Both the position numbers and the translations under genes were made by a program. Below are positions 43,983-51,860 of a stretch of DNA of 64,000 bases, one piece after another (position 1 is the stretch's first letter; each line of letters starts with the position of its first letter). This DNA is from Dinghuibacter silviterrae (GTDB lineage Bacteria > Bacteroidota > Bacteroidia > Chitinophagales > Chitinophagaceae), in contig NZ_SODV01000002.1 of the NCBI RefSeq assembly GCF_004366355.1, positions 62,001 through 126,000 on the forward strand, in the 5' to 3' direction. The notes under the pieces were generated by a model. That model made no database searches, had not been told where the DNA came from, and saw nothing but the letters and a program-made list of their open reading frames with translations.

Positions 43983-44875
43983 ACGCGGAAGCGGGCGCTG
44001 GGCCGCGCATTTTTGGGGCCACCCGTATAGTCGTAAAATCCTTCGCCGCTTTTAATCCCCAGGCGGCCGGCGGTTACCATATTGACCAGGAGGGGACAGG
44101 GGGCGTATTTGGGCTGGCCAAAGCCGTCGTGGAGGACGCGCAGGATGGACAGGCAAACGTCCAGGCCGATGAAGTCGGCGAGCTGGAGCGGGCCCATCGG
44201 GTGGGCCATGCCGAGCTTCATTACGGTATCGATGGCTTCCACGCCCGCCACGCCTTCATAGAGGCTGAAGATGGCCTCGTTGATCATCGGCATGAGGATG
44301 CGGTTGGCGATAAAACCCGGGTAATCGTTGACCACGCACGGCACCTTTTCCAGCCGTTGGGAAAGGGCGACCACGGTGTCGGTCACAGTAGACTGGGTGG
44401 CGTACCCGTTGATGACTTCGACGAGTTTCATCACGGGTACCGGATTCATGAAGTGCATGCCGATCACCTGACCCGGCCGGCGCGTGGCCGCGGCGATCCG
44501 GGAGATGCTGATGGAGGATGTATTGGTGGCCAGGATGGCGTGTTCCGGTGCCGCCTGGTCGATGCTGCCAAAGATCTGGAGTTTGAGCGTCACGTCTTCG
44601 GTGGCGGCCTCGACAACGAGGTCCGCGTCGCGTACGCCCTCCTGGATCGTGGTCACGGTCCGGATGCGGGCCAGGGTGGCGTCTTTTAGCGTCTCAGGGA
44701 TGCTTCCCTTTGCCACCTGGCGGTCGAGGTTGGCCGCGATGGTGTGCAGGGCTTTGTCCAGGCGCTCTGTGGAAACGTCTACAAGGGTCACCGGGTAGCC
44801 GTACTGGGCGAAAGTATGCGCGATTCCATTACCCATGGTACCCGCCCCGATCACTGCAACCGTTTGTTCAGCCAT
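43979..44875 (-). CDS. 3-hydroxyacyl-CoA (3-hydroxybutyryl-CoA) dehydrogenase
   Basis: 298 residues from the ATG at 44875; the 26 codons upstream in frame belong to the gap. NAD-binding AVIGAGTMGNGIAHTFAQYGYPVTLVDVS, the ATNTSSISISRIA segment, the active-site histidine in IGMHFMNPVPVMKLVEVI, and the C-terminal PMINEAIFSLYEGVAGVEAIDTVMKLGMAHPMGPLQLADFIGLD dimer domain. It interconverts 3-hydroxybutyryl-CoA and acetoacetyl-CoA. Seven bases after the preceding gene's stop, so part of a three-gene minus-strand run. Confidence 0.94.
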   Translation of the reverse strand: MAEQTVAVIGAGTMGNGIAHTFAQYGYPVTLVDVSTERLDKALHTIAANLDRQVAKGSIPETLKDATLARIRTVTTIQEGVRDADLVVEAATEDVTLKLQIFGSIDQAAPEHAILATNTSSISISRIAAATRRPGQVIGMHFMNPVPVMKLVEVINGYATQSTVTDTVVALSQRLEKVPCVVNDYPGFIANRILMPMINEAIFSLYEGVAGVEAIDTVMKLGMAHPMGPLQLADFIGLDVCLSILRVLHDGFGQPKYAPCPLLVNMVTAGRLGIKSGEGFYDYTGGPKNARPSARFRV

Positions 44876-44882
44876 GACGGAA

Positions 44883-45545
44883 CTAATAATTGTCGTCGGA
44901 ATTGTTTTTGAAGTCACCCCTTTTCCATGCTTTGATAAACTCGCTCCAGGCAAAGGGGTTGAAGATGTTCTGTGGGGGGGCCTGCCCGGTATAATACATG
45001 CTCCGGGCCTGTTGCGTCAATTGGTAGTTGGTCATTTCCCGGGCGTCCCTGGGCAGGGTCCTGAGGAGACGCGCCCTTTGCTTCGGGTCCATGTTCTTGG
45101 TGGCGGTGGCCATGGCGTCGTCCTTGAACTCCATCGTCACAAAGTCCCGCTCGAACTGTTCCCGGGTGGGCCGGGGCCGGAGCACGACCGTGGTCATATA
45201 CTTGCTGGTGTCTGCGGACATCAGGGCAACGAGGCTGTATTGATTGCCCACGATATCGGTGGGGACCTTTTTCTCCACCGGGGTATAACCGACGAAGGTG
45301 AATTGCAGGACGTCTCCCTTGAGTACGACGATCGAAAACACCCCCTGCTCGTTGGCTACGGCGCCCCTCCTCTCCCCTTTGACCATGATGGTGGCGCCGG
45401 GAAGGGCCTTAAGGCTGTCAGAGGACATGACCACACCAACCAACTGCACGACCGAGTCCTTGAAATTCTCAAATTGAGCAAAGGTCCTTGATGCGGGTAA
45501 AATGCCGATCACCCCAAGCAGACAAATTTTCAGCAATCTCTTCAT
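44883..45545 (-). CDS. Secreted carboxypeptidase-like regulatory domain protein
   Basis: 220 residues from the ATG at 45545. Signal peptide KRLLKICLLGVIGILPASRTFAQ, then a ~90-residue CarboxypepD_reg-like beta-sandwich (VGVVMSSDSLKALPGATIMVKGERRGAVANEQGVFSIVVLKGDVLQFTFVGYTPVEKKV) like the one at the front of SusC proteins, then a charged helical tail of ~110 residues. No barrel is attached. Probably a periplasmic or surface protein; role unknown. Heads the minus-strand run that includes the dehydrogenase and CBM9-like genes. Confidence 0.8.
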   Translation of the reverse strand: MKRLLKICLLGVIGILPASRTFAQFENFKDSVVQLVGVVMSSDSLKALPGATIMVKGERRGAVANEQGVFSIVVLKGDVLQFTFVGYTPVEKKVPTDIVGNQYSLVALMSADTSKYMTTVVLRPRPTREQFERDFVTMEFKDDAMATATKNMDPKQRARLLRTLPRDAREMTNYQLTQQARSMYYTGQAPPQNIFNPFAWSEFIKAWKRGDFKNNSDDNY

Positions 45546-45620
45546 AAAGTGTAAATACTCCGTCAACGGGCAAGATACCCCCATTTTACCAGATTCAAGC
45601 AAAGTAAGGTGATCAATGGT

Positions 45621-45628
45621 TAATTTTG
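45621..45628 (+). promoter_or_regulatory. -7 promoter box (TAATTTTG) for mrp
   Basis: Exact TAnnTTTG match 34 bases before the mrp ATG. A divergent TTACTTTG (one mismatch) on the minus strand just beside it could serve the carboxypeptidase-like gene. Confidence 0.5.
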
Positions 45629-45662
45629 CGGGAGGGAAACTATTTTAACAAATGTATAAAAG

Positions 45663-46760
45663 ATGACGGAACAGCAAGTATTGAAGGCGCTTGGAAACGT
45701 CCAGGAACCGGACCTCGGGAAGGATATCGTGACCCTGGATATGGTAAAAGATATTCATATCGAAGGCAGGAAAGTCCGCTTCACGGTGGTCCTGACCACC
45801 CCGGCCTGCCCGCTCAAGGATATGATCCACAATGCCTGTGTGAACGCGATCCATCTGTTGGTGGACAAGGAGGCCGAGGTCGACGTACACTTTACGGCAA
45901 ATGTTAGCTCTAATAGGCTGGATAGCAAGCAATTACTACCCAAGGTCCGGAACATCATCGCGGTGGTGTCTGGAAAAGGTGGCGTAGGGAAGTCCACCGT
46001 GGCGGCCAACCTGGCCCTCGCACTGGCCAAGGGAGGCGCTTCCGTGGGGCTGATGGATGCAGACATCTATGGGCCGAGCGTGCCCATCATGTTTGGTGTC
46101 CGCGGCGAACGTCCGCTGATGACGACGGTGAATGGGAAAAATATGATCGCCCCGCTGGAACAATATGGCATCCAATTGATGAGCATTGGTCTTCTGGTGG
46201 ATGAAAAACAAGCGGTGGTGTGGAGAGGACCCATGGTCTCCACGGCGATCCGCCAGTTCGTGACAGACGTGTACTGGGGCGAGCTCGACTACCTGGTCAT
46301 CGACATGCCGCCGGGAACGGGGGACATCCACCTCACCCTGTTGCAAACGGTACCGGTGACGGGCGTGGTGATCGTAACAACGCCGCAAAAGGTGGCCCTG
46401 GCGGATGCCCGCAAGGGGATCGCCATGTTCGGACAGGCGCAGCTCAACGTGCCCATCATCGGGGTGGTGGAAAATATGAGCTATTTCGTACCCGCGGAAT
46501 TGCCCGATCATACGTATTACATATTTGGAAAAGAAGGAGGCAGGCGTCTCGCTGAAGAATTTGACGTTCCGTTCCTGGGGCAGATACCCCTGGTCCAGGG
46601 GATCCGCGAAGGGGGCGACCAGGGTGTGCCGGCCATGATGGGAGACGACGCGGTCAGCCGGAAGGCTTTCCTGGACGTCGCCGGAGCGGCGGTGCGCAGC
46701 ATTGCCATGCGGAATGCGCACCTCGACGCAGCGAAGGCGGCCAGCGTCGTCAATGCATAA
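45663..46760 (+). CDS. Mrp/NBP35 family iron-sulfur carrier ATPase
   Basis: 365 residues. An N-terminal DUF59/MIP18-like domain (residues ~1-85) is joined to a P-loop ATPase with the deviant Walker A GKGGVGKS at 104-111 and IDMPPGTGDIHLTLLQT. Mrp/ApbC proteins hand Fe-S clusters to target enzymes. The region that in E. coli-type Mrp holds the CxxC cluster ligands reads ENMSYFVPAELPDHTYYIFG, with no cysteines, so cluster binding, if any, must use other residues. Followed 4 bases later by the PaiB-like gene. Confidence 0.93.
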   Translation: MTEQQVLKALGNVQEPDLGKDIVTLDMVKDIHIEGRKVRFTVVLTTPACPLKDMIHNACVNAIHLLVDKEAEVDVHFTANVSSNRLDSKQLLPKVRNIIAVVSGKGGVGKSTVAANLALALAKGGASVGLMDADIYGPSVPIMFGVRGERPLMTTVNGKNMIAPLEQYGIQLMSIGLLVDEKQAVVWRGPMVSTAIRQFVTDVYWGELDYLVIDMPPGTGDIHLTLLQTVPVTGVVIVTTPQKVALADARKGIAMFGQAQLNVPIIGVVENMSYFVPAELPDHTYYIFGKEGGRRLAEEFDVPFLGQIPLVQGIREGGDQGVPAMMGDDAVSRKAFLDVAGAAVRSIAMRNAHLDAAKAASVVNA

Positions 46761-46764
46761 GATC

Positions 46765-47385
46765 ATGTATATACCTAGACGATACGAAGAAAAAGACAGG
46801 GCATCGATCCTCGACCACCTGCGGACCCATTCCTTTGCGATCCTGGTCTCCGTCATGGAGGGCAGGCCCATTGGTACGCACATCCCCTTGTTGACGGTGG
46901 AGGAGGGCGATACGCTTTTCCTTGTCGGCCATATCAGCCGTGGGAACGAGCAAAAACACGCACTGGTGGAAGGCGCCACGGTGCTGGCGATTTTTCCGGG
47001 TCCGCACGCCTATGTGTCACCCCGCTGGTATACCAAAATGATGGTGCCGACCTGGAACTACCTGTCGGTACACGCCTATGGTACCGTGGAGCTGATGGAA
47101 GGAGAAGCGCTCGCGGCAGCCGTCACCGCTATGGTCGACCATTACGAGCATGGGATGCCGCGGCCGGTGCACGTATCGGAAATACCGGAGAAGTCATTTC
47201 AAGATGACCTCCGCGGCATCGTCGGTTTCCGTATCCGCGTGACGGAACTCCAGGCCGTGGCAAAGCTGAGCCAGAACCGGGATGACGAAAGTTACCACAA
47301 TGTCGCCCGTGAACTGGACCAGTCCGGCGATGCCTCTGCCCGCGACGTCGCCGCGGAAATGAGAAAGCGCCGGGATATTTCGTAA
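46765..47385 (+). CDS. PaiB-like FMN-binding protein
   Basis: 206 residues from the ATG at 46765, which gives the typical PaiB start MYIPRRYEEKD; an in-frame ATG at 46753 would overlap mrp. Further marks: GRPIGTHIPLLT, GHISRGNEQKHAL, FPGPHAYVSPRWY and VPTWNYLSVHAYGTVEL. The family is named FMN-binding negative transcriptional regulator after B. subtilis PaiB, but its biochemical role is uncertain. Co-transcribed with mrp. The pyrF promoter box overlaps its last codons. Confidence 0.9.
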   Translation: MYIPRRYEEKDRASILDHLRTHSFAILVSVMEGRPIGTHIPLLTVEEGDTLFLVGHISRGNEQKHALVEGATVLAIFPGPHAYVSPRWYTKMMVPTWNYLSVHAYGTVELMEGEALAAAVTAMVDHYEHGMPRPVHVSEIPEKSFQDDLRGIVGFRIRVTELQAVAKLSQNRDDESYHNVARELDQSGDASARDVAAEMRKRRDIS

Positions 47386-47390
47386 TTTTG
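47383..47390 (+). promoter_or_regulatory. -7 promoter box (TAATTTTG) abutting pyrF
   Basis: Exact TAnnTTTG match that includes the stop codon of the upstream gene and ends 7 bases before the pyrF ATG, again implying an almost leaderless message. Confidence 0.5.
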
Positions 47391-47397
47391 TGAGCGC

Positions 47398-48228
47398 ATG
47401 ACACGCATCCAACTGATACAATCGATCCGGGAACGCGGCTCTTATCTTTGCGTGGGGTTGGACCCGGACCTGGACAAGGTACCCGCCCATCTGCTCGGAG
47501 AAGAAGATCCTATTTTCGCCTTCAATAAAGAGATCATCGATGCCACGCGCGATCTTTGCGTGGCCTACAAGCTCAACACCGCCTTTTACGAATGTTATGG
47601 CGTGGAGGGCTGGCGGGCGCTGGAGCGTACGGTTTCCCATATCGGTCAGGACCACTTCCTGATCGCCGACGCCAAAAGGGGGGACATCGGGAATACGTCC
47701 ACCCAATACGCCAAGGCCTTTTTTGAACGCCTGCCGTTTGACGCGGTGACGGTAGCGCCTTACATGGGCGCCGATAGCGTCAAACCCTTCCTTGCTTTTG
47801 ACGGGAAGTGGGCCATCGTTCTCGGGCTGACGTCGAACCCGGGCGCCGCGGACTTCGAGCTCCAGGAGGCAGGAGGCATGCCGCTCTACGAACGGGTGTT
47901 ATCGACCGTCAGCGGATGGGGCCATCCGGACAACCTGATGTTTGTCGTAGGCGCCACACAGGCCTCCGCGTTTGTCCGGATCCGCAAACTGGTACCGGAC
48001 CATTTTCTCCTGGTTCCCGGGGTGGGTGCACAAGGCGGCAGCCTCCGGGAAATTTCCGAAAAAGCCGCCAACAGTGACCTGGGTCTCCTGGTGAATGTTT
48101 CCCGGGGTATTACCTATGCAGGTAAGGGTGAGGACTTTGCATCCGCCGCACGGGCCGCGGCACAAGCATACCAGCAGGAAATGCAACCGTACGTGGATAA
48201 AATTTTGCGGGTAAAAATTATTAAATAA
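47398..48228 (+). CDS. pyrF: Orotidine-5'-phosphate decarboxylase
   Basis: 276 residues, the longer bacterial subfamily 2 type. Catalytic motif [18 protein letters not shown] is present, as are [35 protein letters not shown] and the phosphate-binding [16 protein letters not shown]. It converts OMP to UMP, the final step of de novo pyrimidine synthesis. No other pyr genes are close by. Own promoter likely. Confidence 0.96.
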   Translation: MTRIQLIQSIRERGSYLCVGLDPDLDKVPAHLLGEEDPIFAFNKEIIDATRDLCVAYKLNTAFYECYGVEGWRALERTVSHIGQDHFLIADAKRGDIGNTSTQYAKAFFERLPFDAVTVAPYMGADSVKPFLAFDGKWAIVLGLTSNPGAADFELQEAGGMPLYERVLSTVSGWGHPDNLMFVVGATQASAFVRIRKLVPDHFLLVPGVGAQGGSLREISEKAANSDLGLLVNVSRGITYAGKGEDFASAARAAAQAYQQEMQPYVDKILRVKIIK

Positions 48229-48240
48229 TTTTAGGGCGAC

Positions 48241-48597
48241 TTGTTGTCAAGGGTCACGATATTACTCCTGCTGTTTTCCGTGAGGATTTTTCTCGGACCG
48301 ATGACTTTTGCCTGGGGCAACCGCGCCCATATCGACGTAGTCGAGGCCTTCGGACACGTCAAGCTGCATAAAAGCAGGGCTTCCTTTATCGACGTACAAC
48401 GGTTTTCCACCTCCATGTGCCTGGCACCGGGGTGCTCGTTTACGATTCGCGAAGTCTCTGATTGCGTACCCGTCCCGCATGGACGCCGGACGGTGTTGCC
48501 GCTCGCTTATGTGGGCGTAAAGCCGCTGGCGGTACCCCTGCCCCAGCAATATCTGCCCCGGTTGGGCGCTTCCCACAAAGAGATTTTATTGATTTGA
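48241..48597 (+). CDS. Small secreted or membrane-anchored protein, unknown (doubtful)
   Basis: 118 residues from a TTG at 48241 (the first in-frame ATG, at 48301, would remove the hydrophobic N-terminus). The first ~25 residues (LSRVTILLLLFSVRIFLGPMTFAWG) look like a signal peptide or membrane helix. The rest has balanced composition, two cysteines five residues apart (C60, C65) and ends in SHKEILLI. I do not recognise a family. In favour: a natural-looking signal sequence and no better frame in 370 bases. Against: TTG start and no clear promoter. Confidence 0.45.
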   Translation: MLSRVTILLLLFSVRIFLGPMTFAWGNRAHIDVVEAFGHVKLHKSRASFIDVQRFSTSMCLAPGCSFTIREVSDCVPVPHGRRTVLPLAYVGVKPLAVPLPQQYLPRLGASHKEILLI

Positions 48598-48712
48598 CCC
48601 TCCGCACCGGAGGGATGCAATGACGGCGCCGTACATTCGGCAACGCCGTTTTTCCAACTCATTTATATTACTTGCATCCGACTTAACAAGCCATTGGCTT
48701 TTAAAGAGGATT

Positions 48713-48734
48713 ACGGCCTGTTTCTACAGGCCGT
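48713..48734. terminator. Possible terminator hairpin after the pyrF region
   Basis: ACGGCCTG and CAGGCCGT pair (8 bp) around a 6-base loop, followed by TTCTATTTG, a weak T-tract on the plus strand. Placed between the plus-strand pyrF group and the convergent TonB-receptor gene. Confidence 0.45.
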
Positions 48735-48777
48735 TTCTATTTGCCACAAGTTTAGGCAATATTCCCGGATTTTTAAT

Positions 48778-48799
48778 GCGGGGGGGCACGCCCCCCCGC
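48778..48799. repeat. G7/C7 palindrome at the 3' end of the TonB-receptor gene
   Basis: A perfect 10-bp stem (GCGGGGGGGC against its complement) with only 2 bases between the arms, 3 bases after the receptor stop codon. On the minus strand it is not followed by a T-run; on the plus strand it is followed by TTTT. It may block read-through or protect the 3' end of the message. Confidence 0.55.
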
Positions 48800-48802
48800 G
48801 TT

Positions 48803-51298
48803 TTAACGAAAGTACAGCGGAATCAACAACTTGACGGAGAGGTTCCGGCCCATATTGAATACGCCGACGCGGTCGGTGGTATAGTTTACGGGATAGTATT
48901 TGAACCGGCTCATATAGTCCATGTAGGCGGTGTTGAACAGATTGGTGCATTGAATGAAGACCTGGCAGGCGGTGCGCCCCCTGGATGGGATATCCCCGCC
49001 GAGGCCTGCATTGAAAAGGACATAACCCTTCGTGGCGGAACGGCTGGCAGCGTATTCAAAGGGGGTAAGGGCGGTGTTCAGGCCGTTGTAAATCGCGTAT
49101 TGCTGGTAGACGTCCTTTTGCTCAAAACAATCCAGCACACCTATTTTCAGATAGGCGTTCTTTACCCCTTTGGCCGAAGGAAGGACGTTGAACTTCAGGT
49201 CGGCAGTAATACGGGTGGGGGGTACAAAGGGCAGGTATTTGACCGAGTCAGGCGCATGGAGCAAACTGCCATAGACAACACTTAGTCCCGACTGCAGTTC
49301 TACCCAGCGGAGTCCGGAAGGGTGGATGTCCAGGCTGAGCTCTCCACCATACAGTTGGGCTTTGCCCTGGGTGTATTTGTAGACGGGTGCATCACCCAGC
49401 CCGGCGGCATTGAGGGAGTTGTTGATGGAATCACCCCCGAATACACTTTGCAACCCCTGCGCGTATATGAAGTCATGGATACTGTTGTTGAACAGGTCCA
49501 GCTCGACTTGTACGTCTTTGGAGCGGACGCCAAACACCAGGTCTTCTTCCAGGCTGGTCTCGGGTTTGAGTGCCGGGTCGCCGATCTCATAGACCACGGT
49601 GCCGTCGTGTACGCCGTTGGCGCCGCATTCGGCGACATTGGGTGCTCTCCAGCCGCGGGCTATATTGGCCTTTACATAGAGGTGGCTGGTGAGGTCGTAG
49701 GTGACGCCTGCGCTAAAGGAGAGACCGCTGAACCTGGACGTGAATCCCTGGAATTCATGAAAGCCGTTTGGGGCATCGGGTGCCACGGGGGCTTGTGTCG
49801 TGGAATCAACCCAGTGATCCACGCCGTGGAAGGTGCGGGTATCGTACCTAAGCCCACCGCTCAGGTGTAGTTTTCCGATCGCCTGGTTGACGATGGCAAA
49901 GCCGCCGATCTGAAAAAAGTTATAATTGGGGATCAGCATCAGGGTACCCAGGCTTTGGGAAGATTGATAGACACCATTCACCCCGGCGGTATAGTTGAAC
50001 CCTCCGATCTGCCGGGACAGGTAACGGATGTCATACGTCGCTGCGTTGGAAAAATAATAGATGTCGGGCGTATTGGGCATCGTGGGATCATTGGTCTCCT
50101 GCCGCTGGTTTTTCTGCCAGGAGAATATCCCGGTAACGCGGCCCTGGCCAATCGCTATGCTGTTGTCCCAAACCAGTTTCGTATGCCTGATCCGTTGGTT
50201 GATGCAAAAGGGCGTATACGATTTTTGTTCCTGTTCTGTGGGGATCACATAGGTGGGTTGTCCATTGTTCAGGTCGGGGTAAGAGACTTGTCTTTCCATC
50301 AAACCCGTTGCCGAATCCCTGGTGCCGTCCACGATCCCCGTCTTCATATCGAAATAACTGCCGTGCAGTTGGGTATAACCCCACTTGCGGTGAACACCGA
50401 TCGTTCCATCGGCATTGACGTTGCTGAATTGGGAATTCAGGGCGTACCCGTCATAAGGATCCTGGTAAGCATGCGCCATGATGTTGTCTATCCGGGCGCT
50501 CCAGGCGATGCCGCCCCTGGTGCCCGCCAGGGAAACCATGTTGTTGATCAGGCCATTGTTGGTCTGGTAGTCGAACAGGATTTTACCTTTGGTCTGTCCT
50601 TCCGGCAGCGGCTGCTCTGGTATGAGGTTGACCACGCCGGCGATGGCATCGGAACCATAAGAAAGGGAGGCGGGGCCTTTCAGGATCTCGTACCGGTTGA
50701 CCGCATCCGGATCGGCCTCGATACCGAATTCATCAAACCATGCCTGGTCCACCTGTTCCACGCCGTCATTGATCGTCAGCACCCTGTTGTATCCCAAACC
50801 CCTGATGACGGGTTTGGATATACTTTGACCGTCGGTCATGGCGGAAACCCCGGGTACTTTCGCCACCGCGTCGATGACGTTGGTGGACGTATTTTCCATA
50901 AGATAGGTATCATCTACTGTAGCCACGGTAACGGGGCTTTTGTTCTGATCGGTGGCCGAGGTGACACCGGTAATGGTGATCTCATTCAACTCCATAAGGG
51001 AAGGGATCATGGCGTAATCCAGATGGCTAACCCCCTTTATGGTGATGGTTTCCAGGTGACGGGCGTACCCGGTTTTGGAGATGTCCACCAGGAAGGTCCC
51101 AGGGGGAATATTCTTCAGCCGGTAGTTTCCGGATGAATCCGATACGGCGCCCGACTTCAGGTCGGGTATATATACCACCGCCCCGGGCAAAGGAGTCCCG
51201 GTGCGTATATCCTTGATCAAACCTTTTAGTTCCTGTTGCGCCATACATGCCACGGGGGCAATAGCCATTAAACAAAGGACAATATGCTTGCCTCTCAT
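48803..51298 (-). CDS. TonB-dependent receptor with N-terminal carboxypeptidase-like domain
   Basis: 831 residues from the ATG at 51298; the 50 codons further upstream are not credible. Signal peptide (GKHIVLCLMAIAPVACMAQ), then a CarboxypepD_reg-like domain (LIKDIRTGTPLPGAVVYIPDLKSGAVSDSSGNYRL), a plug domain (NVIDAVAKVPGVSAMTDGQSISKPVIRGLGYNRVLTINDGVEQ), then a barrel ending KLLIPLYFR. No SusD partner follows, so it is of the classical receptor type, for metal-siderophore, vitamin or similar ligand; the ligand cannot be told. Downstream of the 163-residue protein and Asp-box genes on the same strand. Confidence 0.93.
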   Translation of the reverse strand: MRGKHIVLCLMAIAPVACMAQQELKGLIKDIRTGTPLPGAVVYIPDLKSGAVSDSSGNYRLKNIPPGTFLVDISKTGYARHLETITIKGVSHLDYAMIPSLMELNEITITGVTSATDQNKSPVTVATVDDTYLMENTSTNVIDAVAKVPGVSAMTDGQSISKPVIRGLGYNRVLTINDGVEQVDQAWFDEFGIEADPDAVNRYEILKGPASLSYGSDAIAGVVNLIPEQPLPEGQTKGKILFDYQTNNGLINNMVSLAGTRGGIAWSARIDNIMAHAYQDPYDGYALNSQFSNVNADGTIGVHRKWGYTQLHGSYFDMKTGIVDGTRDSATGLMERQVSYPDLNNGQPTYVIPTEQEQKSYTPFCINQRIRHTKLVWDNSIAIGQGRVTGIFSWQKNQRQETNDPTMPNTPDIYYFSNAATYDIRYLSRQIGGFNYTAGVNGVYQSSQSLGTLMLIPNYNFFQIGGFAIVNQAIGKLHLSGGLRYDTRTFHGVDHWVDSTTQAPVAPDAPNGFHEFQGFTSRFSGLSFSAGVTYDLTSHLYVKANIARGWRAPNVAECGANGVHDGTVVYEIGDPALKPETSLEEDLVFGVRSKDVQVELDLFNNSIHDFIYAQGLQSVFGGDSINNSLNAAGLGDAPVYKYTQGKAQLYGGELSLDIHPSGLRWVELQSGLSVVYGSLLHAPDSVKYLPFVPPTRITADLKFNVLPSAKGVKNAYLKIGVLDCFEQKDVYQQYAIYNGLNTALTPFEYAASRSATKGYVLFNAGLGGDIPSRGRTACQVFIQCTNLFNTAYMDYMSRFKYYPVNYTTDRVGVFNMGRNLSVKLLIPLYFR

Positions 51299-51368
51299 AC
51301 ACAGCTTTATTGATTGGTGTAAATACGGGTGGGCCCCAACGGGGGGCCTAAGATAAGGAGGAGGAAGG

Positions 51369-51860
51369 TCAGGCCCGGGGCGGAGGGAAGACAACCTCCC
51401 TGTATCGCACCGGCAGCGCATTACAGGGGAGTGATCCGCCGCGGTCATCGACAGCGGCCGGGGTGGTTATATTGTCGCCGGCACATTGCGGGAGCAGGAC
51501 GACGTTTAGCTTACCCGGAAATCCGGGGCTCGGCTTTGTTTCCCCGGACTTTTTGATCAGCCGGGCTTCGTTCCGGTCATCCATGCAGAACAGGTAGGTT
51601 TTGCCGCCGATGGTCCGTTGCCGGATGACGTCGTAGAGGTGTTCTTTGTACCAGCATTCCCTGCCCCCGTCCTGCCACTTGCCCGACGCATTCACCTCGT
51701 CAAGGCCCAGCCTGCGGAACTGTGCGTCGGGTAAGGTGCTCAGCCAGGCCTCCCTGGCCCTTTCGCGGAGAAGTTGCTGATAAACCAGGAACTGCCAGAA
51801 GTAGCCGATCTGGGTGTAGAAATAGACCAGCAGGAATAATATGGTGCAGATTTTCTTCAA
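51369..51860 (-). CDS. Small protein of unknown function, translationally coupled to the fusion gene
   Basis: 163 residues. The only usable start is a TTG at 51860 that overlaps the upstream stop as TTGA and is directly preceded in frame by TAG, so reinitiation is likely. The first ~25 residues (KKICTILFLLVYFYTQIGYFWQF) form one aromatic-rich helix, a signal anchor; then a charged region and WKEH-like GGRECWYKEHLYDVIRQRTIGGKTYLFCMDDRNEARLIKK, with cysteines at the tail. No family recognised, but similar small anchored proteins occur ahead of TonB receptors in Bacteroidota. Could assist the receptor encoded next. Confidence 0.65.
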   Translation of the reverse strand: MKKICTILFLLVYFYTQIGYFWQFLVYQQLLRERAREAWLSTLPDAQFRRLGLDEVNASGKWQDGGRECWYKEHLYDVIRQRTIGGKTYLFCMDDRNEARLIKKSGETKPSPGFPGKLNVVLLPQCAGDNITTPAAVDDRGGSLPCNALPVRYREVVFPPPRA

